DNA from: CAZWCX01 sp964632945
GTDB taxonomy: Bacteria; Planctomycetota; MHYJ01; WSZJ01; CAZWCX01
Length of the DNA: 43,086 bases
Direction of reading: 5' to 3'
Assembly (NCBI GenBank): GCA_964632945.1
Contig: CAZWCX010000057.1
Span: forward strand, 1 to 43,086
Part shown: positions 16,630-25,418 of the stretch, piece by piece
Numbering within the stretch: position 1 is the first letter of the stretch
How the letters are laid out: each line of letters begins with the position of its first letter
Position numbers and translations under genes: made by a program
The notes under the pieces: model-generated
Told to the model about the DNA's origin: nothing
The model's database searches: none
The model's input: the letters and a program-made list of their open reading frames with translations, nothing else

Positions 16630-19212
16630 ATGCACGCTGCCTATTCCCCGCACGACTACACCCTGGTGCTGCTGCTGACCCGGTATCGGGCGCCCGACCC
16701 GGAGCGGGTGCGCGCGGCGCTGCTGCATGCGTCCAAGCGCGCGATCACGGCGGCGGCGTCGGTGGTGGAACAGGGGCTGTGTTCCGGGGAGGAGGCCCAG
16801 GGGTACGAGGAGGCCTCCCGCTACCTCATCGCCGGCGGCCTGCTCGGGAATTGTCCGCGCTGCCTGGTCCAGATCGTTGCGCCGTCGGGACGTGTCGAGG
16901 GATGCCCGCGGTGCCGAGGCGCGCTCGTCTCCGGGATCCTGCCCGCGCCGACGCGGGTCGAATTCGATCCCGCGCTCGAGGAACAGGTGCGGCGGATCAT
17001 CGATCACCGCGTGGCGGAGACCCGGGCCCGGGAGCAGGTGGCGCAGGCGGAGCAGATGCGGCGGGATGGCCGGCTGGCGACCCGGCCGGAGTCCGAGCTG
17101 GCCCCGGCCGATCGCGCGCGTCCGGCGGGTCCGCTCGGCCATTACGACCTGGAGGCCCTGATCGGTCGTGGGCGTCATACGTACGTCTATCGCGGCAAGG
17201 ATCGGCGCACCGGCCGTCCCGTGGCCGTGAAAGTGGTCCATGCGCATCCCGGCGAGCCCGAGAGTTCGCTGCAGCCCAAGATCGACCGGCTGCAGCGCGA
17301 ATCCGACTATGCGCGGGCGGTCGATCATCCGAACGTCATTCAGTGCGGGCCGCTCGAACAGGAGGGTCCTTGGCACTACCTTTCCATGACCCACGCCGAC
17401 GGTCCGACGATGGAGGACGTGCTGGCGGCCCGGAAGCTCGGCGGGTCGGTCCTCGTCGGTCAGGCGCGCCTCGCCGACCTGCGCGCGCTCTGCACTGCCG
17501 TATGCGAGGTCGCCGAGGGGTTGCACCACGCGCACCTGCGCGGCGTGATTCATCGGGACGTGTGGTCGCGCAATGTCCTGTTCTCCCGCTCGGGCCACGC
17601 GTACCTCGGGGACTTCGGCAATGCGCGCCGATTGGGCGGGGAGAGTCCGTTCGACAATGCGCCGCAGCCGGTTCGCCCGCACGTGCCCCCGGAGCGGATC
17701 CGCTCGGAACGCCAGGCGCTCGGACGCAGCGACGTCTACGGACTCGGGGCGCTCCTCTACGAGATCGTCACCGGGCGTCCGCCGTATCTCGATCCCACGC
17801 CCGAGGCGATGGCGCAACGCATCCTGAACGAGCCGCCGCCCGCGCCGCGCGCGGTCAACGGCGACGTGTCCCCGGAACTGGAGGCGGTGATCCTGCGCGC
17901 GATGGAGCGTGATCCGGTGCGCCGGTTCCCTTCCGCCCAGGACTTCGGGGAGGCATTGGCGCTCGCGCTGCCCCCCGCGGCCGAGGACCTGGATGCGCCC
18001 TCCCGCGAGGCTCGCGGGGTGCGCGCGGTGCGATGGGTGGCCGACCCGGTGCGCGCGGTGTGGGAGCGCTTCGACTACTTCGCCCACCGGCGCGGGTACT
18101 GGTTCCTGCGCGTGCTGGAATCGACCGTGGCGTTCCTGCTGGGGTACTTCCTGCTGGCGGGCGTGGCGGCCGTGCCCGAACCGGATCCCACGCTGCCGTT
18201 GCGGCCGGTGGAGGCCGCCTGGACGGCCCTCTTCGCCTCCAAGGGGTTCGACTACGACCTGCGTCGGCAGACGCTGCAGGACGCGGTGTCGGCGGCGGGT
18301 CGCACGCTGGCCGAGGCGCACCCGGGGATGCAATTGGCCTTCGGCCGGTGGGCATGGTCCCAGGGGGACGCCGCGCGCGCGGAACGCCACCTGGCGGCCG
18401 CGATGACGGACCCGGCGTATCGCATCCCCGGCCGGTTGGCCCACGGGATCGCCTGCTTCGGGCTGGCGGAGCGGGAACGGGACCCGCGTCGCGCGGATGC
18501 GTTGCGCAAGGCCGCCAAGGACGACTTCCTCGTCGTCTTCTCGGCGGCGACCGACCCGTACGAGCGCCGCCTGGCGGAAGGGATGATGCGCCTCGATTCG
18601 GGCGAGTATGAAGCCGCGTACGCCATGTTCCACACGCTGGCCGGCGAACGCCCCACGCGACCGGAGGCCTTCGTGCTCGAAGTCTATGCCCTGCGCCGGG
18701 CCGGCAAGCCGCGCGAAGCGGTCGCGTCGGCCCGGCAGGCGGAGGCGACCCAGCCGAACCTGCCCTACCTCGGGCTGTTCGCGGCGGAAGCCGCCTGGGC
18801 CGCCGGCGACTTCGATGCCGCCCGCGAATCGGCCGCGATCCTGCTCAAACGCTGGCCCGGGCTCGCCGAGGCCCTGCGCCTCGAGGCCGTGGCCCTGCTC
18901 GCGCGCAACGATCCTGCCGGCGCCCTCGACCGCGCCGATCGGGCCCTGCGCGTCGACCCCGAATTCAACGAAGCCCATCGCTTGCGTGCCCTCGCCCTGG
19001 CCGCCGAGGGCCGCGTGTGCGAGGCGATCGACGTGCTGGCCCAGCGGCTCGAGGCCGGCGTGACCGACGGGGAATTCTTCTTCGAGCGCGGCCGGCTTTA
19101 CCTCCAACACGGGGACCGCGCGCGCGGAGAGGCGGACCTGCGCGCCTACGTGGACGCGCTGCCCCAGGGCCGACGGGCCGCCGAAGCGCGTGAACTGCTG
19201 GAGAAGCGGTGA
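16630..19212 (+). CDS. Ser/Thr kinase B, atypical catalytic loop, zinc ribbon and TPR tail
   Basis: 860 aa. The ATG is fixed by the leaderless promoter. Order: a helical N-terminal domain (1-70) that kinase C shares, a zinc ribbon (C75, C78, C92, C95) leading into GILPAP and FDPALEEQVRR, then a kinase domain (about 170-450): P-loop IGRGRHTYVYRG, K201 in VAVKVV, HRDVWSRNVL (H308, D310, N315) and DFG (D328). The usual HRDLKxxN lysine is replaced: position 312 is Trp. The APE equivalent is PPERI. One membrane helix (about 490-515, LESTVAFLLGYFLLAGVAAV) and TPR-like repeats follow (about 530-860). The catalytic Asp, P-loop lysine and DFG remain, so weak activity or a scaffold role are both open. 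Kinase C starts 1 nt after the stop, so the pair forms an operon. Confidence 0.9.
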   Translation: MHAAYSPHDYTLVLLLTRYRAPDPERVRAALLHASKRAITAAASVVEQGLCSGEEAQGYEEASRYLIAGGLLGNCPRCLVQIVAPSGRVEGCPRCRGALVSGILPAPTRVEFDPALEEQVRRIIDHRVAETRAREQVAQAEQMRRDGRLATRPESELAPADRARPAGPLGHYDLEALIGRGRHTYVYRGKDRRTGRPVAVKVVHAHPGEPESSLQPKIDRLQRESDYARAVDHPNVIQCGPLEQEGPWHYLSMTHADGPTMEDVLAARKLGGSVLVGQARLADLRALCTAVCEVAEGLHHAHLRGVIHRDVWSRNVLFSRSGHAYLGDFGNARRLGGESPFDNAPQPVRPHVPPERIRSERQALGRSDVYGLGALLYEIVTGRPPYLDPTPEAMAQRILNEPPPAPRAVNGDVSPELEAVILRAMERDPVRRFPSAQDFGEALALALPPAAEDLDAPSREARGVRAVRWVADPVRAVWERFDYFAHRRGYWFLRVLESTVAFLLGYFLLAGVAAVPEPDPTLPLRPVEAAWTALFASKGFDYDLRRQTLQDAVSAAGRTLAEAHPGMQLAFGRWAWSQGDAARAERHLAAAMTDPAYRIPGRLAHGIACFGLAERERDPRRADALRKAAKDDFLVVFSAATDPYERRLAEGMMRLDSGEYEAAYAMFHTLAGERPTRPEAFVLEVYALRRAGKPREAVASARQAEATQPNLPYLGLFAAEAAWAAGDFDAARESAAILLKRWPGLAEALRLEAVALLARNDPAGALDRADRALRVDPEFNEAHRLRALALAAEGRVCEAIDVLAQRLEAGVTDGEFFFERGRLYLQHGDRARGEADLRAYVDALPQGRRAAEARELLEKR

Positions 19213-19213
19213 C

Positions 19214-21739
19214 ATGGCCCGAACCGATGACCGGGTGTTCGCGCACCTGCTCGTGAAGCTGCACCGCCTTCCCGCGGACCGGGTGGCGGCGGTCGCGACG
19301 GACGCCGAGGCCCGCGGCGCCCTCCTCGTGGACGTGGCCACGGCCGCCTCCCTGGTCACCGCCGAGGAGGCGATCGCCTACGCCGCCGCCGTCCGCCACC
19401 TGGTGGTCGGCAACCACGTGCGCGCCTGCGTCGCCTGCCGCCTCCAGGTCTACGCACCCGCCGAGCCCCCGCGCCGCTGCGGGCAGTGCGGGGGGGCGCT
19501 CCGCCGGGGCATCTTGCCCGCGCCCAAGACCATCGCCTTCGACCCGGAGCTCGAGCGGCAGATCCGCCGCCTCGTCCTCGACACCATGGCGCGCCAGACG
19601 ACCCGCGATCGCGTCACCATCGTCCGCCGCATGCGCGACGAAGGCCGGGTTGGACGCCGCAACGAGGAGGATCTCGCGCCGAAAGCGGCCAGCATCCAGG
19701 AATCGATCCTCGGCCCGTATCGCCTCCTCGGGCTGGCCGGCCGCGGCAGCTCCACCTACGTGTACCGCGCCGAGGACACGCGCACGGGCCAGGGCGTCGC
19801 CCTCAAGGTCCTCTACTTCCACCAGGGCGAAACGCCGGCGGAAGTGACCGAGAAAGTCGCGCGCTTCAAGCGCGAGGCCGACTTGGCCAGCCGACTCGAA
19901 CATCCCCACCTGCTCACCGTCGGAACGCTCGAGCAGACCGGACCGTGGTACCACTTCGCCATGCCGTTCGTCGACGGGCCCACCCTCGCCCAATTGATCG
20001 AGGCCCGCCACCTCGGCGCGGAAGGCGCGAGTCCCGGCGGCGGCCGCTCCGACTTGCGCGCCATGCTGAACGCCCTCGCCGACGTCGCCCGCGGACTCCA
20101 CTACGCCCATTGCCAAGGCGTCATCCACCGCGACGTCAACCCGCGCAATATCCTCTTTTCCATGGCCGGCCAGGCCTTCCTCAGCGACTTCGGCGCCGCC
20201 AAGCCGCTCGACAGCCTGACCCGGCTCACCGGCGCCAAGGCGGTCCTCGGCGCGCGCGAATACGCCGCCCCGGAACGGCTGGTCTCGGAAACTCGCGCCG
20301 ACGCGCGCAGCGACATCTACAGCCTCGGACTCGTCCTCTTCGAGGTGCTGACCGGGCGCCTGCCGTTCCCGCGTTCGGAAGCGGAACTCGAGAGCGATCG
20401 CGCCCGCTTCTCGGGCCCGCCCAGCGCGCGGGCGTTCAATCCGGACGTGCCCCCGTCGCTCGATTCCATCGCCCGCAAGGCGATGGAAAAAGACCCGGCG
20501 CGACGCTACGCGAGCGCGCTCGAGTTCGCCCAGGCCCTCTCGGACTGCCTAGCCGAGGAGGAGACCGCAATCGGGACCGCGGCGGAAGCCGATGCCGCGG
20601 CCCCCGTCGATCGACCGGCCGGCCCGATCCGACGCCTCGCCTACATGGCCCTGTCGTTCGCCTTCGGCCTCGCCGCCATGGCGCTCTCCGTCCCGTCGAC
20701 CGGCCCGGATCCGGCCGCCCTGCTCGCGACGGTCGACCGCGAACACGCACGCATGACGACCGCGGCGCTCCCGGCCGACTACGACACCGCCCGGCACGCC
20801 TTGCGTCGCGCGCTCGAGCAGGCGGAGGCGGGCATCGGCCTCGCCTCGCCGGAGGTCGAATTCCGCAAGGGACGTTTCGCCTGGTCGCAAGGGAACCTCC
20901 CGGAGACGATCGCCCGCATGGACAAGGCTGTGGCCGCGAAGCAGTCCGGCCCCGCCGCTCGCGCCACCGCGGCGGCGGCGGCGTGGCTTCTCGCCGAACG
21001 GCATCGCGACACCCCCGCCCAGAAGGAGTGGATGGATCGCGCGCGCCCCTTCGTCCAGGGGCTCCCGAACGAGCCCGCCGACTCATACGCGGCGCGCTTC
21101 GGCTCCGCCCTCCGCAAACTGCTCGCCGAGGATCGCGACGGCGCCCACGCCGGCCTCCGCGACCTCGTCCGCTCTTCCCCCGAGCGCGACGAGGCCGGCC
21201 TGCTCTACGGCCGCCTCGCCCTCGGACTCCGCAATGCGGAACAGGCCGCCGCCGCGTTGGACGCCGTCCACGCCGCCCACCCCTGGCAACCCCTCGTCCT
21301 TTCCGCCTGGGCCCTCGCCCTGGCGGACCACGGACGCGCCAAGGAAGTCTCTCAGAAGGCGCTCGACGCCCAGACCCTCTGGCCCGACGTCGCCGATCTC
21401 CCCCTGGCCGAGGGGATCGCGCTGGAAAAGCAGGGCCTCACCCCCCGGGCCGTCCTCGCCTACGGCCGCGCCGCGCGGCTCGACCCCGCCGCTCCCGAAC
21501 CGCTGCGCCGGCTCGCCCCGCTCCGGGAGACGGACGGAGACCGCTGCCGCGCCCTCGCCGCCCACGCGCGCATCCTCGAACTCGATCCCCGCGACGGCGA
21601 TTCCCGCTATCATCGCGGGCGACTCCTCCTCGTCCACGGCGACCCGGTCCGCGGCAAAATGGACCTGCGCGAGTATCTCGCCGAACACGCCGAGGGCCCC
21701 TTCGCCACCGAAGCCCGGCGCCTGCTCGAGGGCCGGTGA
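19214..21739 (+). CDS. Ser/Thr kinase C, tandem paralogue of kinase B
   Basis: 841 aa. ATG at 19214, one base after the kinase B stop, behind GGAGAAG. Same layout as kinase B: N-terminal helical domain, zinc ribbon (C72, C75, C89, C92) followed by GILPAPKTIAFDPELERQIRR, kinase domain (about 165-460) with GRGSSTYVYRA, K198 in VALKVL, HRDVNPRNIL (D307, N312) and DFG (D325), one membrane helix (about 475-498, LAYMALSFAFGLAAMALSV) and TPR-like helices to the end. Again the catalytic-loop lysine is missing (Asn at 309). The order of domains, the ribbon and the tail FFERGRLYLQHGD / YHRGRLLLVHGD show that B and C arose by duplication. Its codons end mostly in C, unlike the first part of kinase B. 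Confidence 0.9.
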   Translation: MARTDDRVFAHLLVKLHRLPADRVAAVATDAEARGALLVDVATAASLVTAEEAIAYAAAVRHLVVGNHVRACVACRLQVYAPAEPPRRCGQCGGALRRGILPAPKTIAFDPELERQIRRLVLDTMARQTTRDRVTIVRRMRDEGRVGRRNEEDLAPKAASIQESILGPYRLLGLAGRGSSTYVYRAEDTRTGQGVALKVLYFHQGETPAEVTEKVARFKREADLASRLEHPHLLTVGTLEQTGPWYHFAMPFVDGPTLAQLIEARHLGAEGASPGGGRSDLRAMLNALADVARGLHYAHCQGVIHRDVNPRNILFSMAGQAFLSDFGAAKPLDSLTRLTGAKAVLGAREYAAPERLVSETRADARSDIYSLGLVLFEVLTGRLPFPRSEAELESDRARFSGPPSARAFNPDVPPSLDSIARKAMEKDPARRYASALEFAQALSDCLAEEETAIGTAAEADAAAPVDRPAGPIRRLAYMALSFAFGLAAMALSVPSTGPDPAALLATVDREHARMTTAALPADYDTARHALRRALEQAEAGIGLASPEVEFRKGRFAWSQGNLPETIARMDKAVAAKQSGPAARATAAAAAWLLAERHRDTPAQKEWMDRARPFVQGLPNEPADSYAARFGSALRKLLAEDRDGAHAGLRDLVRSSPERDEAGLLYGRLALGLRNAEQAAAALDAVHAAHPWQPLVLSAWALALADHGRAKEVSQKALDAQTLWPDVADLPLAEGIALEKQGLTPRAVLAYGRAARLDPAAPEPLRRLAPLRETDGDRCRALAAHARILELDPRDGDSRYHRGRLLLVHGDPVRGKMDLREYLAEHAEGPFATEARRLLEGR

Positions 21740-21784
21740 TTCCCCCGTCGGGCCCGGCTTCCTCCGCGCGCCGGAATTTTGCAC

Positions 21785-21813
21785 TGGACAGGACGCGTAA
21801 TCATGCATACAAT
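21785..21813 (+). promoter_or_regulatory. Promoter of the EEP-family gene
   Basis: TGGACA (21785-21790), 17-bp spacer, TACAAT (21808-21813). Predicted leader of about 35 nt with GGAGGA at 21845-21850. Confidence 0.55.
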
Positions 21814-21855
21814 CCGCACACAGGTGGGCGGGACGAGTCTTTCCGGAGGAATACG

Positions 21856-22644
21856 TTGCAAGACACCCCCTCGTCGCGGATCCGAGTCCTCACCTACAAC
21901 ATTCACAAGGGCTTCGCTCCGCTGCAGCGGGCCTACACCCTGGATGGCATGCGGGCCGGAATCGAGCGCCTCGGCTGCGATCTCGCCTTCCTCCAGGAGG
22001 TGGTGGGGCATCACGAGCAGCATGCGCGCCGGGTGCGCGGCTGGGTGCGCCAGCCGCAGGCGAACTTCCTCGCGGGCCAGGGCTGGCCCCATGTCGTCTA
22101 TCACCACAATCGGGTGCATCGACACGGCCACCACGGCAACGCCATCCTGAGCAAGCCGCGCGTCCTCTACAGCCACCACGTCAACATCTCGACCAACCCG
22201 TTCGAGCGTCGCGGCATTCTGCACAGCGTCCTCGAGTGGCCCCGTCCGGACCGCCGGTTGCACGCGATCTGCGTCCACCTGGACCTGCTGGAGGCCGGAC
22301 GCCGCAAGCAGATCGACCGCATTCTGGAGCGGGTGCGAAACCATGTGCCGGAACACGAGCCGGTGGTGGTCGCGGGGGATTTCAACGACTGGACCAAGTC
22401 GCTCTCGCCGATCCTGCGGGGCGAAGCCGGGTTGACCGAGGTCTTCGAGCACGTCACCGGCCGGCCTTCGCGCTCGTTCCCGGCGGCATTCCCCGCGCTT
22501 GCGCTCGACCGCATCTACGTGCGCGGACTCGAGCCGGACTGGGTCGATGTTCCGTCGCGGAAGGAATGGGCGCGGCTGTCGGATCACGCCCCGCTCGCCG
22601 CGACGTTGCGCCTTGCGCGCGCGGGAAACGGATCCGCGTCGTAG
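21856..22644 (+). CDS. Endonuclease/exonuclease/phosphatase-family protein (YbhP-like)
   Basis: 262 aa. No ATG fits; the TTG at 21856 is chosen because GGAGGA lies 5 nt upstream, the promoter sits just before it, and the family fold starts at once (SRIRVLTYNIHKGF). Metal and catalytic motifs: N15 in TYNIHKG, LQEV (E48), HAICVHLDLLEAGRRKQ, VVVAGDFNDW and LSDHAPL at the end, all in the order of the DNase I-like fold. The NIHKG start and short length match the E. coli YbhP group, which sits next to cardiolipin synthase there, suggesting a phospholipid or lipid-head-group substrate; no such neighbour is present here. No signal peptide. It is convergent with the aldo/keto reductase (48-bp gap). 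Confidence 0.88.
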   Translation: MQDTPSSRIRVLTYNIHKGFAPLQRAYTLDGMRAGIERLGCDLAFLQEVVGHHEQHARRVRGWVRQPQANFLAGQGWPHVVYHHNRVHRHGHHGNAILSKPRVLYSHHVNISTNPFERRGILHSVLEWPRPDRRLHAICVHLDLLEAGRRKQIDRILERVRNHVPEHEPVVVAGDFNDWTKSLSPILRGEAGLTEVFEHVTGRPSRSFPAAFPALALDRIYVRGLEPDWVDVPSRKEWARLSDHAPLAATLRLARAGNGSAS

Positions 22645-22692
22645 CCGGGATGCACCGGGTCGGTGGGCCGCCGGCGGGGACCCGGCGATTCC

Positions 22693-23553
22693 TTACCCCG
22701 ACAACGACTCGAGCGCGCGGATCTCCTCCGGCCGCAGTTCGAGGCCCTGGGCCGCCAGGTCTTCCCGCATGTGCACCGGGTCGGTGGTTCCCGTGAGGGG
22801 AAGCATGCCGATCTGCTGCGAGAACCGGAACACCACCTGTTCCGGCGTCGCCTGGACGCGGGTCGCGATCGACTGGATGGCGCGGCTGCCGAGGACCTCC
22901 GGGTTCGCCGTCAGCAGCGAGAACCCCTGGTAGACGATTCCACGTTCGCTGCAGAATCCGCGCACGGCCCGGTCCCACCCGGCGCGGGCGAAGCACCGGT
23001 TCTGCACGAAGGCCGGCATCTCGTGGCCGCGCGCGGCCATCCCCTCGAGGTGTCGCAACGAGACGTTGGAGACGCCGAGCAGGCGCGTCTTCCCGGCGTC
23101 GCGCAGCCGGACCATGGCCGTCCAGACCTCGTCGTCGTCGGGCGACCAGCCGAAGCCCTGCGAGGGCCCGTGCAGGACGTACGAATCGACGCGATCCGTG
23201 CCCAGGTGCTCGAGCGAGCTCGCCATCGACTGCTCCACCTGCGTGGACAGGGGGGCGGCGGGATCGTACGGGAGCCGGTGGTCCTGGCCGCGCACGTGGG
23301 TGAACTTGGTTTGCAGGAAGAGGTCCGCGCGCGCGACCGTGCCCGCGGCGATCGCCTCCTTCACCGCCGTCCCGACCCCCGTTTCCACGTAATGGCGGCG
23401 CTGGTTGGCGGTGTCGATGCCGCGGAACCCCGCCGCCAGCGCCTCCGTCACGCACGCGTGGGTGCGGTCCTCCTTCCAGGCGGTGCCGTACAGGAACGCG
23501 GGGACGGCGACCCCCCGGATGTCGAGCGCTCGCGCGGGGGCGGGTTGGTTCAT
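22693..23553 (-). CDS. Aldo/keto reductase
   Basis: 286 aa, cytoplasmic NADPH-dependent oxidoreductase of the TIM-barrel AKR type. ATG at 23553 with AGGAGAG in front. Tetrad: Asp in FRGIDTAN (about 48), Tyr in RRHYVETGVG, Lys in LFLQTKFTH and His in SYVLHGPSQGF. Also seen: the IGVSN-like LLGVSNVS, the VQNRCF strand and the cofactor segment LPLTGTTDPVHMREDL. The length is normal. The substrate cannot be told. It stands alone, divergent from the 85-aa gene and with its own promoter. Confidence 0.92.
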   Translation of the reverse strand: MNQPAPARALDIRGVAVPAFLYGTAWKEDRTHACVTEALAAGFRGIDTANQRRHYVETGVGTAVKEAIAAGTVARADLFLQTKFTHVRGQDHRLPYDPAAPLSTQVEQSMASSLEHLGTDRVDSYVLHGPSQGFGWSPDDDEVWTAMVRLRDAGKTRLLGVSNVSLRHLEGMAARGHEMPAFVQNRCFARAGWDRAVRGFCSERGIVYQGFSLLTANPEVLGSRAIQSIATRVQATPEQVVFRFSQQIGMLPLTGTTDPVHMREDLAAQGLELRPEEIRALESLSG

Positions 23554-23640
23554 GGTCTCTCCTGGGCGGAGCCGGACGTCCCGGCGGACGCGGTCGCAGA
23601 CGGGCGGCGCCGCCGGTCCGTCCGGGTGGACGTGTGCCGC

Positions 23641-23670
23641 AGCCTATCGCGGCGGCGAAGCGGGTGTCAA
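23641..23670 (-). promoter_or_regulatory. Promoter of the aldo/keto reductase gene
   Basis: On the minus strand: perfect TTGACA (23670-23665), 18-bp spacer, TAGGCT (23646-23641). The leader is about 80 nt. Confidence 0.45.
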
Positions 23671-23713
23671 GGCCGGGTCGAGACCCTGCGGCGGGGGCGG
23701 CGCCGAGGGGATC

Positions 23714-23742
23714 TTGTCGGCTTGCCGGCGCGCGGGTATCCT
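23714..23742 (+). promoter_or_regulatory. Candidate promoter of the 85-aa gene
   Basis: TTGTCG (23714-23719), 17-bp spacer, TATCCT (23737-23742). Leader of about 53 nt with GAGGAG at 23791-23796. Confidence 0.45.
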
Positions 23743-23801
23743 GGGGGAACTCCGCGCGCCCCCTCGCGCGGACCGGCCCCCGGATGCGTCGAGGAGTTGC
23801 C

Positions 23802-24059
23802 ATGGCCAAAGGCGAGTTTCCGTTTCTCGAGGTCGGGACGACCTACCTCGTCCGGCGTTCCTTCGGTGACGCCGCCGCCGGCGTCCGGATCCGCTTCCTG
23901 GATGCCCGCTACATTCCCAGGGAATCCCGCTACGACTACCTCTTCGAGACGCTCGAGGATCCGCCGCGGCCGTTGGTCTTGTACGATGCCTCTCCCGCCG
24001 ACCTGGAGGTCTTGCGCCACCTCGCCGACCACCTCGAGGCCGTCGCGCCGCGGTCCTGA
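23802..24059 (+). CDS. Small protein of unknown function (85 aa)
   Basis: ATG at 23802 with GAGGAG five bases before it and a promoter about 60 bp upstream, which together support a real gene. The product is soluble and acidic (MAKGEFPFLEVGTTYLVRRS, then a strand-turn-strand VRIRFLDARYIPRESRYDYLFETLE and a C-terminal helix ADLEVLRHLADHLEAV). It could be a small beta-alpha fold; no family is recognised. It lies between the aldo/keto reductase (divergent) and the PDZ gene (convergent). The 290 bp after it hold only a GC-rich hairpin (about 24243-24275). Confidence 0.7.
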   Translation: MAKGEFPFLEVGTTYLVRRSFGDAAAGVRIRFLDARYIPRESRYDYLFETLEDPPRPLVLYDASPADLEVLRHLADHLEAVAPRS

Positions 24060-24349
24060 TCCGGGGACGTCGCGAACTTGTGGACGGCGCGGGACCGCGG
24101 ATCCCGAGCGCGGCAGGGGTTGTGTTTCCCGTCCTCCGTGCGGCGCAGCCTGGCGTGGGGGGGGCGATGGCGCCGTCTCGCCCACGGCGGAGACTTCGCC
24201 CCGGTGCGCCGGATCGATCCGGGAGAGTTTCGCGGCAGGGCCGGCCCCCCCCATCGCGGGGAGGCCGGCCGCGCGCGCGGGTCGCAGCCGCCGGAGGATT
24301 CTTGCAGGCCGTCCGCGATGGTCCGTGGGCCGATCTCCTTCCGGGTCGG
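24060..24349. other. Convergent intergenic region with GC hairpin
   Basis: 290 bp between the 85-aa gene and the PDZ gene. The only structure is a long GC stem (GCCGGCC arms with C/G runs around 24243-24275, no T-tract), which may terminate either transcript. No gene seen. Confidence 0.5.
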
Positions 24350-25303
24350 CTACTTCCCCCCCTCTTCCTTGCGGCCCCCCAGCGTGACGACCAGCGAGAC
24401 TTCGAACGGGCCCCGACGCGCGACCACGATCACCGCGGTCCCCGAATGGAAGGAGGAGGTTCGCTCGATCGCTTCGGCGACCGTCTCCACCGGCATGCCG
24501 GCGATGCGGATGATCACGTCGCCCGGCTGAAGCCCGGCGCGCTCCGCGGGCGAATTCGGCTGCACCGACGCGACGTGCGCCCCGTGCGCCTTGCCCGGCA
24601 GATTCGCCAGCTGAACGCCCATCCATCCCTGCATCCCGGCGTCCGACGTCGGCCTTTCCGGCTTCGTCGCGGCCGACGCCTGCGCGCGGAGCTTTTCCAG
24701 GGTCGCCTTGTCGGGGCGCGAGCCCAGCGTGACCACGAGTTCGAGCGCGAACGGACCGCGTCGCACGCCCAGCAGGATCGCCGTCCCGGGCGCGAAGCTG
24801 CCCGAGCGCTCGGAGGCCTCGCGAACCGTCTTCACCGGCACACCGGCGACGCGCACGATCACGTCGCCGGATTCGAGACCCGCCTTCGCCGCGGGGCCGC
24901 CCGGAAGCACGCGAAGCACATGGGCCCCGTGCGCCCCGCCCGGCAGTTCGGCCAAATCGACGCCCAGCCACCCGCCGCTGCCGGTCGCCGTCGGAGCCTT
25001 CGCGGGGCCGTGGTCATGACCGTGTCCGCCCAGCGCGTGCACTTCCCGCGCCAACCGATCCACCGCCGCCCGCAGGTCGCCCACCGCTTTCTCCAGTTCC
25101 GCCACCCGGCCGCCCGACGGACGCGCCGCCGCCAGTTCCCGGTCGATCAGCGCGGTCAGCTCCGCTTTCAAGTCGGCGACCCGGTCGTCGACCAGCGCCT
25201 GGATGCGCTTGCGGATCCGCTCGCGCGGGTCGCCCTCCTGCGCGGAGAGCGAACCGGAGGCGAAGATGAGCACGAGCAACGGAAGGACGAGCGCACGGGA
25301 CAT
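24350..25303 (-). CDS. Secreted double-PDZ protein
   Basis: 317 aa from the ATG at 25303 (GGAGGATCG upstream, signal peptide ALVLPLLVLIFASGSLSAQ). The mature part begins with a coiled coil (about 25-85, RIRKRIQALVDDRVADLKAE), then a His-rich linker GHGHDHG, then two PDZ domains with nearly the same sequence: GWLGVDLAELPGGAHGAHVL...GDVIVRVAGVPV (about 105-200) and GWMGVQLANLPGKAHGAHVA...GDVIIRIAGMPV (about 220-312). There is no protease domain, so it is probably an adaptor or scaffold in the periplasm. The two PDZ copies look like a recent internal duplication. A promoter lies directly upstream. Confidence 0.88.
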   Translation of the reverse strand: MSRALVLPLLVLIFASGSLSAQEGDPRERIRKRIQALVDDRVADLKAELTALIDRELAAARPSGGRVAELEKAVGDLRAAVDRLAREVHALGGHGHDHGPAKAPTATGSGGWLGVDLAELPGGAHGAHVLRVLPGGPAAKAGLESGDVIVRVAGVPVKTVREASERSGSFAPGTAILLGVRRGPFALELVVTLGSRPDKATLEKLRAQASAATKPERPTSDAGMQGWMGVQLANLPGKAHGAHVASVQPNSPAERAGLQPGDVIIRIAGMPVETVAEAIERTSSFHSGTAVIVVARRGPFEVSLVVTLGGRKEEGGK

Positions 25304-25345
25304 GGACGATCCTCCACACGGGTACCGCAGGGCCACACGACGGCG

Positions 25346-25375
25346 ACTGTAGTGGACGGAGCCGACCGGATGCAA
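25346..25375 (-). promoter_or_regulatory. Promoter of the double-PDZ gene
   Basis: On the minus strand: TTGCAT (25375-25370), 18-bp spacer, TACAGT (25351-25346). Leader of about 36 nt with GGAGGATCG. Confidence 0.5.
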
Positions 25376-25418
25376 GCAACAAGGACTCGGTGCGCCCACG
25401 GCGGGCGTGGGCGACAAC

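Noticed and set aside
22651..22790. GCACCGGGTCGGTGG found twice, after the EEP gene and inside the aldo/keto reductase gene
   Set aside because: Only 15 bp, one copy within a coding sequence; compatible with chance in GC-rich DNA.
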